Assembly: GCF_024228675.1 (NCBI RefSeq)
Contig: NZ_CP100461.1
Coordinates: 2,663,398 to 2,727,397 of the forward strand
DNA: 64,000 nt
Reading direction: 5' to 3'
Origin: Salinigranum marinum
GTDB taxonomy: Archaea; Halobacteriota; Halobacteria; Halobacteriales; Haloferacaceae
Of this stretch, positions 53,358-61,261 are shown piece by piece (positions within the stretch are counted from its first letter, which is position 1; each line of letters opens with the position of its first letter). A model generated the notes under the pieces. That model saw only the letters and a program-made list of their open reading frames with translations, searched no databases and had not been told where the DNA came from. Position numbers and translations under genes: made by a program.

Positions 53358-54776
53358 ATGGCGTCTGACATGCATCCACTCGGGGTGGTCGGTGCGCTCG
53401 GCGAGGAGGCGATCGGCGGACTCGCTCGGGACGTGCAGGGGAAACTCTTGCTCCCCGACGACGGCGCGTACGACGGCGCTCGGGACGTCTGGAACGGGCT
53501 GATCAACCGGTATCCTGCCGTGATCGTTCGTGTCGCCGACGGCACGGACGTCGCTCGGGCGGTCGCGTTCGCCCGCGAACACGATCTCGACCTGTCGGTC
53601 CGCGGCGGGGCGCACGACCAGGCGGGCAGTGCCATCGCGGAGAACGGGGTCGTCGTCGACCTCCAGAACCTCGACCACGTCGACGTCGATCCGGACGCGA
53701 ACGTCGTCACGGTCGGGTCGGGGGCCCAGACTGCGGACGTGTTGAGCGAGACCCAGGAGTACGGGCTGGCCCCACCGACGGGAAGTGCCGGCTGTCCCGG
53801 CATGGCCGGAACGACACTCGGTGGCGGGATCGGGTGGATCCGACGGAAACACGGCCTCTCGATCGACGCGCTCCGTCGGGTCGAGGTAGTCACCGCCGAT
53901 GGGACGGTCCGTACCGCGACCCCGGACCGGAATGCGGACCTGTTCTGGGCGGTCCGCGGCGGTGGCGGCAACTTCGGGATTGTCACCGAGTTCGAGTTTG
54001 ACTGCGGCGAGGTCGGCCCGATCGTCGCCGGGCTGAGCGTGTTCTATCCGCGCGACGCCGCGACCGAGGTGTTCGAGGCGTTCCGGGAGTTCGCCACCGA
54101 CGCGCCACCCGAGGCGACCGTCATCTGCAACTACGCGGACGTCCCCGCCATCCCGGGGATGCCGCCCGAGCACCACGGCGAGGAGGCAGTCGCGCTCATC
54201 GGCTGTTACGCCGGCGACCCTGAGGCGGGGATGGAGGCGTTCGCGCCGCTCCGGGCCGTGACGGACCCCCTGGTCGACAACAGCGAGCCTGTGCCGTACG
54301 AGATGCTGCACGAACTCGGCACGATGCTCCACCCGTGGGGACGGAAGTACGTCCACCGGTCCGTGTTCGTCGACGACCTGACCGACGAGATACACCGGTG
54401 CGCCCTCGAACGGACCGACGCGGCACCCGGCCGGATGGACGGCGTCGGCATCTGGCCGATGGGGGATGCGGTCGGGAGCGGGCCGGAGTCGGCGTTCGCG
54501 TGGGCCGACAAGTCACACCTGGTCGTCGTCGAGGTCGCCTGGGAGTCCCACGACAGTCCGGCACACCTGGCGTGGGCACGGGAGACCGAGCGTCGACTCC
54601 GTGACCTCGGCGGCGAGGGGGCGTACGTCGGGTACGTCGGGGTCGACGAGCAGGAGTGGGAGGACTGGCCGCGGCAGGCGTACGGGGACAGCTACGACCG
54701 GCTGTGCGCGGTGAAAGCCGAGTACGATCCCGAGAACGTCTTCCAGTCGAACGTCTCCGTCACGCCGGAGGAGTGA
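53358..54776 (+). CDS. FAD-linked oxidoreductase, berberine-bridge (BBE) type
   Basis: A 472-residue protein with an FAD-binding PCMH domain (~35-205) and a C-terminal BBE domain whose end is recognisable in YDRLCAVKAEYDPENVFQSN. The FAD loop SVRGGAHDQAG keeps the histidine used for covalent FAD, and GSAGCPGMAGTTLGGGIGW has a cysteine at the site of the second bond in bicovalent BBE enzymes. The natural substrate is unknown. The ATG at 53358 is chosen because upstream in-frame codons (from 53148) do not look protein-like. The gene is divergent to minD4. Confidence 0.85.
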   Translation: MASDMHPLGVVGALGEEAIGGLARDVQGKLLLPDDGAYDGARDVWNGLINRYPAVIVRVADGTDVARAVAFAREHDLDLSVRGGAHDQAGSAIAENGVVVDLQNLDHVDVDPDANVVTVGSGAQTADVLSETQEYGLAPPTGSAGCPGMAGTTLGGGIGWIRRKHGLSIDALRRVEVVTADGTVRTATPDRNADLFWAVRGGGGNFGIVTEFEFDCGEVGPIVAGLSVFYPRDAATEVFEAFREFATDAPPEATVICNYADVPAIPGMPPEHHGEEAVALIGCYAGDPEAGMEAFAPLRAVTDPLVDNSEPVPYEMLHELGTMLHPWGRKYVHRSVFVDDLTDEIHRCALERTDAAPGRMDGVGIWPMGDAVGSGPESAFAWADKSHLVVVEVAWESHDSPAHLAWARETERRLRDLGGEGAYVGYVGVDEQEWEDWPRQAYGDSYDRLCAVKAEYDPENVFQSNVSVTPEE

Positions 54777-54913
54777 CTCGGTCGCGGGGTGAGAGCGGCG
54801 TCGACCGACGGGTCGCCGGCCGGAGCGTCGTCACGAGCGCCGAGGCGCGTGAGAACCACGCGCGGACCAACCAGTCAAAGCTTACTTAGCCACCGGCGGG
54901 GCTAGTACGGGTA

Positions 54914-56155
54914 ATGAGTACCGACGCCGAAGAGGTCAGCGACGACCGCCGGAAGTACGAGTTCCGGAAGGTCATCGAGGACCTCAAAGAGTACGAGGGG
55001 TCGGGGACACAGCTCGTCTCGATCTACGTTCCCCCCGACAAGCAGATCTCGGACATCGTCGCTCACGTGACCCAGGAGCACTCCGAGGCGAGCAACATCA
55101 AATCCAAGCAGACCCGGACGGCGGTCCAGGACGCACTGACGAGCATCAAGGACCGCCTGCGCTACTACAAGAACCCGCCGGACAACGGGATGGTGCTGTT
55201 CTCGGGCGCGATCGACTCGGGCGGTGGCCAGACCGACATGGTCACCAAAGTCCTGGAGAACCCGCCGGAGCCGATCCAGTCGTTCCGCTACCACTGTGAC
55301 TCGGCCTTTCTCACCGAGCCGTTAGAGGAGATGCTGATGGACAAGGGCCTGTTCGGGCTGGTCGTACTCGACCGCCGGGAGGCCAACGTCGGCTGGCTCA
55401 AGGGCAAGCGGGTCGAACCCGTCAAGTCCGCCTCGTCGCTCGTCCCCGGCAAGCAGCGGAAAGGTGGCCAGTCCGCACAACGGTTCGCCCGTCTCAGGTT
55501 GGAGGCCATCGACAACTTCTACCAGGAGGTCGCGGAGATGGCCAACGACCTGTTCGTCCCGAAGCGCCACGACCTCGACGGCGTCCTCGTCGGCGGCCCC
55601 TCGCCGACGAAAGACGAGTTCCTCGACGGTGACTACCTCCACCACGAACTGCAAGAGAAGGTCTTGGGCAAGTTCGACGTCGCGTACACCGACGAGTCGG
55701 GGCTGTACGACCTCGTCGACGCCGGCCAGGAGGTCCTCGCCGACCAGGAGGTCGTCAAGGACAAGAAACAGATGGAGGAGTTCTTCGAGAAGCTCCACCG
55801 GGGCGACGAGGCGACCTACGGCTTCGAGCCCACGCGACAGAACCTCGTGATGGGCTCCGTGGATCGGCTCCTCCTCTCGGAGGACCTCCGATCGGACATC
55901 GTCGTCTACGACTGCGACGGCACCGAGGAGTTCGAACTCGTCGACCGCCGCCACGCCACGCCCGATCACACCTGCGACGACGGGAGCGGGGCCGAGGTGA
56001 CCGAGCGGACCGACGCCATCGAGTACCTGATGGAACTCGCCGAACAGCGCGGGACCGAGACCAAATTCATCTCGACGGACTTCGAGAAGGGAGAGCAGCT
56101 GTACGACGCCTTCGGTGGCATTGCCGGCATTCTGCGCTACTCGACCGGTGTGTAA
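54914..56155 (+). CDS. prf1: Peptide chain release factor aRF1
   Basis: A 413-residue class 1 release factor that reads all three stop codons in archaea. The stop-recognition motif is NIKS at residues 61-64, and the universal GGQ (184-186) lies in KQRKGGQSAQRF, where it triggers peptidyl-tRNA hydrolysis. The C-terminal domain binds ABCE1/Pelota-type partners. CTTACTTAGC (54881-54890) is a promoter match ~29 bp upstream. The gene stands alone. Confidence 0.97.
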   Translation: MSTDAEEVSDDRRKYEFRKVIEDLKEYEGSGTQLVSIYVPPDKQISDIVAHVTQEHSEASNIKSKQTRTAVQDALTSIKDRLRYYKNPPDNGMVLFSGAIDSGGGQTDMVTKVLENPPEPIQSFRYHCDSAFLTEPLEEMLMDKGLFGLVVLDRREANVGWLKGKRVEPVKSASSLVPGKQRKGGQSAQRFARLRLEAIDNFYQEVAEMANDLFVPKRHDLDGVLVGGPSPTKDEFLDGDYLHHELQEKVLGKFDVAYTDESGLYDLVDAGQEVLADQEVVKDKKQMEEFFEKLHRGDEATYGFEPTRQNLVMGSVDRLLLSEDLRSDIVVYDCDGTEEFELVDRRHATPDHTCDDGSGAEVTERTDAIEYLMELAEQRGTETKFISTDFEKGEQLYDAFGGIAGILRYSTGV

Positions 56156-56260
56156 ACACCCTCGGCCGCCGACTCCCGTCACGACCTGTCGTATCGGTCG
56201 AGAGTGCACAGACCTGGACAGTTCCCACAATATATACGTTCCACTCTCGTGTGAAGGAGT

Positions 56261-57097
56261 ATGACAAGGGGTGGCGACGACACGGCCGACATCCGCCGCC
56301 TGGTCGGACGCCGCGCCGAGACGCTGGCCGTCCTCGTCGGCGGGCGCTACGACAAGTCCGAGCTCACGGCCGAACTCGACGTCTCGCGGTCGACGATCGA
56401 CCGGACGATCCGCCGGCTCGAAGCGAGCGGGTTCGTCCGACGGGACGGGGGCGGGGTCACGGCGACGCTCGCTGGACGGCTGGCGCACGAGTCGTACCGT
56501 CGCTACTGCGACGAGACGGCCGACATCGCGCGCTTCGGCGACCTGCTCCGAGAGCTCTCACCGGCCGCGGATGTCGGCCACGAACTGCTCGACGGCGCGA
56601 CGGCCCACCGGAGCGAGCCGCCGGCGACGGGTCGGCCGGCGAACGAGGTGACCGCGCTCATCGGCGACGGGACAAGGCTCCGCGCCTGCGCCAGCGTCAT
56701 CAACGACGCCGCCGCGACGACGAAACTCCACGGGATGGTCACGGAGGAAGGCGGACGCGGATCGGTCGTCTACACGGAGGGCCTCGCGGACCACGTTCGA
56801 CGGCAGTACTTCCGAATGCACCACGAGATGATCGCGACCGACCGGTATCGCGCGTACGAGATCGCCGACCTGCCGTACGAACTCTTCCTCGTCGACACCG
56901 ACGACGGAACGCACGTCGTCGTGATGGTCTACGACGAAACCGGGACGCTCCGGGGGACGATCGTCAACGACACTGACGCGGCCGTCGCCTGGGGCGAGGC
57001 GGCGTTCGAACGCTACCGGGCGGCGGCGACCGAGTTCACCGACGACTTCCGGATCGGCGGGGACGGCGGCGACGGGGAGGACGATGAGAGCGAGTGA
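56261..57097 (+). CDS. FilR1-like transcriptional regulator, copy 1 of a tandem pair
   Basis: A 278-residue regulator: a winged HTH (LVGGRYDKSELTAELDVSRS, TIDRTIRRLEASGFVRRDGG, ~25-65) followed by a ~200-residue ligand-type domain (DIARFGDLLRELSPAADVGH, LVDTDDGTHVVVMVYDETG, GTIVNDTDAAVAWGEAAFER) characteristic of haloarchaeal FilR1-like regulators. It is strongly similar over its whole length to the gene at 57201-58037. AATATATACG lies ~27 bp upstream of the ATG, so this copy has its own strong promoter. Ligand and target are unknown. Confidence 0.8.
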   Translation: MTRGGDDTADIRRLVGRRAETLAVLVGGRYDKSELTAELDVSRSTIDRTIRRLEASGFVRRDGGGVTATLAGRLAHESYRRYCDETADIARFGDLLRELSPAADVGHELLDGATAHRSEPPATGRPANEVTALIGDGTRLRACASVINDAAATTKLHGMVTEEGGRGSVVYTEGLADHVRRQYFRMHHEMIATDRYRAYEIADLPYELFLVDTDDGTHVVVMVYDETGTLRGTIVNDTDAAVAWGEAAFERYRAAATEFTDDFRIGGDGGDGEDDESE

Positions 57098-57200
57098 CCG
57101 TCGTCGGTGGCCGAGCCGAGCGAGGACACGACCGAACGCCACCCAGTCGGGCGGCGGTGACGGCGACAGCGACGGTGTCCTGAGGGAGCCGGACTGAGCG

Positions 57201-58037
57201 ATGACGCCGGAAGACGACGCTGCGGCCGAACTCCGTCGCCTCGCCGATCAGCGAACCAACATGTTAGCGATGCTCGTCGAGGGCGGCTCCGACAAGTCCG
57301 GGCTCACCGCCGAACTCGGCGTCTCGCGGTCGACGGTCGACCGGGCCGTCCGTCGGCTCGAAGGGGCGGGGCTCGTCCGACGAGACCGGGGCGGGGTCAC
57401 GGCGACGCGCGCCGGACGGCTGGCGCACGAGTCGTACCGTCGCTACTGCGAGCGGACGGCCGACGTCGCACGCTTCGGCGATCTGCTCCGTGAACTCCCG
57501 GCGACGGCCGACGTCGGCCCCGAACTGCTCGACGGCGCGACGGCCCACCGGAGCGAACCGCCGGCGATGGGCCGGCCGGCGAACGAGGTGATCGAGCGCT
57601 TCGAACGGGCGACGAAGATGTGGATCTGCGCCAGCGCGATCAACGACGCCGAGGCGTCCGCACGGCTCCACGAGATGGTGACAGAGCGCGGCGGCTACGC
57701 GGACGTCGTCTACACGAGCAATCTCGCGTCCCACCTCCGCGAGTGGTACCTCGACAAGCGTCACGAGATGGCCGTCACCGGCCGGTACCGCGCCTACGAG
57801 ATCGACGACCTGTCGTACGACCTGTTCGTGATCGAATCACTGGACGGGACAGGAGTCGCCGTCGTCGTCTACGGCGACGGTGGCCGACTCGACGGCGTCA
57901 TCGTCAACGACACCGACGCGGCCGTCGCCTGGGGCAAAGAGGCGTTCGAGCGCCGCCGGTCGGCAGCGACGGAGTTCACCGACGACTTCCTCGCCGGCGG
58001 GAGCGACGCCGGTGCGGACGGCGACCGCGGCGGCTGA
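57201..58037 (+). CDS. FilR1-like transcriptional regulator, copy 2 of a tandem pair
   Basis: A 278-residue paralogue of the preceding gene, collinear from the HTH (LVEGGSDKSGLTAELGVSRS, TVDRAVRRLEGAGLVRRDRG) to the C-terminal VNDTDAAVAWGKEAFERRRS. It is the product of tandem duplication; identical stretches such as ELLDGATAHRSEPPA and LAHESYRRYC are retained, with divergence in the ligand region (residues ~130-180), suggesting different effectors. No strong TATA box is seen before its ATG, so it may be cotranscribed with copy 1 (103-bp gap). Confidence 0.8.
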   Translation: MTPEDDAAAELRRLADQRTNMLAMLVEGGSDKSGLTAELGVSRSTVDRAVRRLEGAGLVRRDRGGVTATRAGRLAHESYRRYCERTADVARFGDLLRELPATADVGPELLDGATAHRSEPPAMGRPANEVIERFERATKMWICASAINDAEASARLHEMVTERGGYADVVYTSNLASHLREWYLDKRHEMAVTGRYRAYEIDDLSYDLFVIESLDGTGVAVVVYGDGGRLDGVIVNDTDAAVAWGKEAFERRRSAATEFTDDFLAGGSDAGADGDRGG

Positions 58038-58057
58038 GCGTCGAGGCCTCCGTCTCC

Positions 58058-58471
58058 TCAGCCGAGCAGCGACTGGAGCTGGGCCGTCCGCCGGTCGAGA
58101 GCCACCTCGGGGTCGATCTCGCCACTCGACGCCAGCCCAGAGAGACGGTCGAGCGCGAGGAGCGGGTCGCCGCCGGCGGCCTCCGCGTGGTCGACGAGGG
58201 CCGTCACGTCGGCCCGCCGGAGCGCGAGCGAGTCCAGGAGTCCGAGAAGGAGGGCCGTCGCCACGCCCGCCTCGCCCGACGGGAGCGGCCCCCAGTCGAC
58301 CGCAGCCGCGTCGGCGGTCCCGGAGGACCCGGCCGAGGCGTCGTCGACCGCCGTGACCCGCAGGCAGGTGGTACAGAGCGCGGCGTGGGGCGATTCGTCG
58401 GGCGCGTACGGACGGAGCGACGCGGGGACGGCGAACGTCACGCGGCCGCCGCCGCAGGCAGAACAGGCCAT
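58058..58471 (-). CDS. Haloarchaeal zinc-binding protein, function unknown
   Basis: A 137-residue protein with two CxxC pairs (C3/C6 in MACSACGGG and C33/C36 in ALCTTCLRVT), likely one zinc ribbon, then a helical C-terminal half (AGVATALLLGLLDSLALRRA; DPLLALDRLSGLASSGEIDP). The start at 58471 gives the protein the N-terminal ribbon. I do not assign a function. Its 3' end lies 20 bp from the convergent regulator gene. It is separated from atpD by a 234-bp spacer in which I see no further gene. Confidence 0.7.
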   Translation of the reverse strand: MACSACGGGRVTFAVPASLRPYAPDESPHAALCTTCLRVTAVDDASAGSSGTADAAAVDWGPLPSGEAGVATALLLGLLDSLALRRADVTALVDHAEAAGGDPLLALDRLSGLASSGEIDPEVALDRRTAQLQSLLG

Positions 58472-58705
58472 ACCGTGGTGGAGGTTCGGCGGGGACAAAA
58501 ACGTCGACGCCGGTGAGAGGCTCCCGGGAGACAGGCCACGGAGAAGGTGACGTCGGACGGGTTTCGATCCCGTCTAGCGATCGCACGTCCGGTCGGACGG
58601 CACGGTCGGCGGGGACGTATGCGACGAGCGAAGACGACCGTCGGGAGCCGAGGGTGGCGTGGACCGGGCGGGCGGCGAGAAGGGAGAGAGAAGACGGTGG
58701 CCGGA

Positions 58706-59407
58706 TCAGTCGTCCGCGGAGACGCGCTCGACCTCGTCGGGTTCGGCCGCGGCGGCTTCGGCCTCGCGGGCTTCCTTCTCCTCTTCTTCCTTCTTCGCCT
58801 TGATCTTCTTCAGCCGGAAGATCTCCTCGCGCTCTTGTTCTTCGAGCTTCTGCTCGATGTACTCCTTGTTCTCGTACAGGTCGGGGAGGAGCTTGAACTC
58901 CAGCGCGTTGACGCGGCGCTTCGTCGTCTCGATCTCCTCGAGCATCTTCTTCATCGCCGTCTCCACCTCGGCGGCGAGGATGATCGTCTCCAGCAGTTCC
59001 TCGTAAGCGTCGGCGGCCTCGTCGATCCGGGCGCTCGAACCCAGGAGACCGTAGCCACGCTGGTCGAGGCTCTTTTTGACCCGGGAGGACTCGATCTGCG
59101 GAACGACGACGCCCATGATGTTCTTCGACTGCGTCGTGATCTCGGGGTGCTCTTTGAGCGCCGCGGCGGCCCCACGGACCGCGACGTCGCCCTCCATGGC
59201 CCGCGCCATGTTGATCTTGTGTTGTGCGTTCTGGTAGTCGTCGGAGAGTTCGGAGCGGACGTCCTGCGCCTGGTCGAGGATGTCCATGAACTCCATGATG
59301 AGGCCGTCACGCTTCTGTTCGAGCGTGTCGTGACCGCGCTCGGAGAGCTCGATGCGGTCCTCGATGGCCATCAGATTCTTTCGCGTCGGTTTGACGTCTT
59401 CGGCCAT
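58706..59407 (-). CDS. atpD: A-type ATP synthase subunit D
   Basis: A 233-residue central-stalk subunit of the A1Ao ATP synthase. The N-terminus is typical: [40 protein letters not shown], a long coiled coil; the C-terminal half ([20 protein letters not shown]) is the second helix of the coil, followed by a haloarchaeal acidic tail. In other haloarchaea atpD follows atpB closely; here the lycopene cyclase, bacteriorhodopsin and bat genes lie between. A short spacer (36 bp) to the cyclase gene means readthrough transcription is likely. Confidence 0.96.
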   Translation of the reverse strand: MAEDVKPTRKNLMAIEDRIELSERGHDTLEQKRDGLIMEFMDILDQAQDVRSELSDDYQNAQHKINMARAMEGDVAVRGAAAALKEHPEITTQSKNIMGVVVPQIESSRVKKSLDQRGYGLLGSSARIDEAADAYEELLETIILAAEVETAMKKMLEEIETTKRRVNALEFKLLPDLYENKEYIEQKLEEQEREEIFRLKKIKAKKEEEEKEAREAEAAAAEPDEVERVSADD

Positions 59408-59443
59408 TCTTGTCCGATGTTGTTCGCCCGGGGTGTTAACCTT

Positions 59444-60355
59444 TTACTGTCGTTCCCGGTCCTCCCGGCCGCGCCGCCCACTGCGAGTCGACCAACCGCG
59501 CCAGGGCCGCCCGGATCTCGGCGGCGACCCATCGGTGCGGAGGGCAGGTTCACGTCCCGGTGTCGCCGCCGAGACTGCGGCGTCGGCGGTGCGAGCGGGA
59601 GCCGAAGTGGAGGCGGGGGTCGTCCATCCCCACCGTTCGAGCACCCACAGGAACAAGAACAGTCCCTGCACCACGAACAGGTTCGTCACGACGAAGAACG
59701 CCGCCTCCTCGACCGGCAGGCCCAACAGCGCCACGCCGGTGGTGTACGTCTCGGAGATGACCCAGACGCCGAGTTCGATAGCGACCCGGTCGGCCACCCA
59801 GAGGTATAGGGTAGGGACGCCGACGCCGAGAGCGAGCGCTCGCCGAGTCGCCCACAGGACGGGCCAGCCGAACCCCCACTGGAGGGCGAGGACGGGACCT
59901 GCCCACGCGAGGATAGCGCCCAGGTAGTACGTCGGCGCGTCGCGGAGGAGCACGACCCCGACGAGGAGGACGACGCCGCCGGCGACGACGCCCACGAGTC
60001 GCTGGCGGCGCGTGACCGATACCGCCCCCGGGTTCGGCGGCGCGAGGAGCGAGACCCACAGCACGGCCAGGACCGGCTGGAGTAGCATGAACAGGTACTC
60101 CTCGACCGGTGCGAGCCAGACCGTGGCGACGACGGCACCGTCGCCGTACCACCAGACGCCGCGCTCGATGAGGTAGTTGTCCCACGGCGTCGTGTAGACG
60201 AGCGCGACGAGGGTGAGGAGCACCAGCCCGAGGCCACGGGCCCGCCACGCCGAGCGATCCAGTCGCGCCCGGCGACGCCAAGCGGCGACGGCGAGGACGA
60301 CCAGCGGGGGGACGACGAACACGGCGTGGAACGCGAGGTAGGTGAGGCGGGTCAC
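59444..60355 (-). CDS. crtY: Lycopene beta-cyclase (CrtYcd type) with unusual C-terminal extension
   Basis: A 303-residue membrane protein with about seven hydrophobic segments. Fused CrtYc/CrtYd motifs are visible: TTPWDNYLIERGVWWYGDG (57-61 PWDNY), APVEEYLFM (82-90) and LPVEEAAFFVV (213-223). It converts lycopene to beta-carotene, the precursor of retinal. The start is a GTG at 60355. Residues beyond ~245 form a hydrophilic, Pro/Ser/Arg-rich tail unlike the cyclase family, perhaps from loss of the original stop. It lies 88 bp after bop and 36 bp before atpD. Confidence 0.9.
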   Translation of the reverse strand: MTRLTYLAFHAVFVVPPLVVLAVAAWRRRARLDRSAWRARGLGLVLLTLVALVYTTPWDNYLIERGVWWYGDGAVVATVWLAPVEEYLFMLLQPVLAVLWVSLLAPPNPGAVSVTRRQRLVGVVAGGVVLLVGVVLLRDAPTYYLGAILAWAGPVLALQWGFGWPVLWATRRALALGVGVPTLYLWVADRVAIELGVWVISETYTTGVALLGLPVEEAAFFVVTNLFVVQGLFLFLWVLERWGWTTPASTSAPARTADAAVSAATPGREPALRTDGSPPRSGRPWRGWSTRSGRRGREDRERQ

Positions 60356-60443
60356 GGTCGGCTCCGGTCAACGGTTGAGTGGTGTACGAGCATGTGTCGA
60401 GGCGAGTGGACGTTCGAAAAACGGGCGACCGCGGATGCCGGCG

Positions 60444-61178
60444 TCAGTCGGCCGTCGGTGCCGCACCGGTCGGCTGGGTGGCCGCCTCCAAGACGGAGTG
60501 GCTCCGCAGGAGGATGAACCCGAAGCCGACCTTCGCGGTCAGGTCGAGCACCATGAACGCCGCCGTCTCCCAGTACAGGGGGATGATACCGATGGTGCCC
60601 TCGGTGCCGAGGATCCACACGATGGGGTACGCCAGCCAGAGCACGATGAGCAGGTTCCGAAGCGTGCTGGTCAGCTTCCGGACCTCCGGCGTCTGCCTCG
60701 TCGCAGCCTCGTTGAGCGCGCGGATGAGGAAGTAGAGGAGGAACAGCAGGAACACCGTGCTGATCGCCCACCAGACGATCCGGACGGTGGCCGACGAAGC
60801 GGCGAGGGCGCCGATGACGCCCGTCCCGATCATCAACACGTCGAGGCCGACGAGCGTGTAGATCGTGTTCTTACTCGCACGCGCTAACAGCGCGAGGTCC
60901 AACAGGAGGAGCGGCGTCGTGAACAGCCAGTCGGCGTACCGGCCCCAGTAGATGTCGAGCACCTGCCCGTTGACCGTTACCTGGGTGAGTCCGAAGCCCG
61001 TCGCCATCGCGAAGTACGCCGCGGAGGCGATGGCGGTGATGAAGATGGTGATGATGTAAAACCGCTGCTGTTCGGGGTCGTCGACGCCCCACCCGCGGGC
61101 GACGAAGTAGAGCGTCCCGAGTGTCATCCCGGCGGTACCGAGCCACAGCCAGATGGATTCACTGCCTGGAGTTGCCAT
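60444..61178 (-). CDS. bop: Bacteriorhodopsin
   Basis: A 244-residue seven-helix light-driven proton pump. All functional residues are present at or near bacteriorhodopsin numbering: R80 (R82), D83 and D94 in GRYADWLFTTPLLLLDLALL (D85 proton acceptor and D96 donor), D113 (D115), E193 and E204 (release group), D212 and the retinal Schiff-base K216 in FMVLDLTAKVGFGFILLRS. The D85/D96 pair marks a pump, not a halorhodopsin or sensory rhodopsin. The start at 61178 follows CGTTATGC ~29 bp upstream. It is flanked by bat (upstream) and crtY (downstream). Confidence 0.97.
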   Translation of the reverse strand: MATPGSESIWLWLGTAGMTLGTLYFVARGWGVDDPEQQRFYIITIFITAIASAAYFAMATGFGLTQVTVNGQVLDIYWGRYADWLFTTPLLLLDLALLARASKNTIYTLVGLDVLMIGTGVIGALAASSATVRIVWWAISTVFLLFLLYFLIRALNEAATRQTPEVRKLTSTLRNLLIVLWLAYPIVWILGTEGTIGIIPLYWETAAFMVLDLTAKVGFGFILLRSHSVLEAATQPTGAAPTAD

Positions 61179-61203
61179 TGCAAACGAAAGGAGGGCGCGC
61201 GAG

Positions 61204-61211
61204 GGCATAAC
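61204..61211 (-). promoter_or_regulatory. bop: Core promoter of bop
   Basis: CGTTATGC on the minus strand is centred ~29 bp before the bop ATG, a weak TATA box that fits an activator-dependent promoter as in Halobacterium bop, where expression requires Bat and a UAS. The palindrome at 61238-61261 lies just upstream. Confidence 0.55.
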
Positions 61212-61237
61212 GCGAATACCGAACTAGTTGGGATGTC

Positions 61238-61261
61238 CTAAGTGACCTATAACGTCCTTAG
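61238..61261 (-). promoter_or_regulatory. Palindrome upstream of bop, candidate activator (UAS) site
   Basis: On the minus strand the block begins CTAAGGAC and ends GTCACTTAG around a GTTATAG centre, so both ends read CTAAG inward with a GAC/GTC inner pair (one unpaired base). It lies 60-83 bp before the bop ATG, upstream of the TATA box, where the Bat-dependent UAS of bop lies in Halobacterium. It overlaps the bat stop codon (TAA). Confidence 0.5.

Noticed and set aside
58540-58600. GACGGG...CCCGTC stem with a T-loop-like ATCGAAA on the minus strand, looking like a tRNA T-arm
   Set aside because: The loop does not match TTCRAWY, and no acceptor, D- or anticodon arm could be fitted around it.
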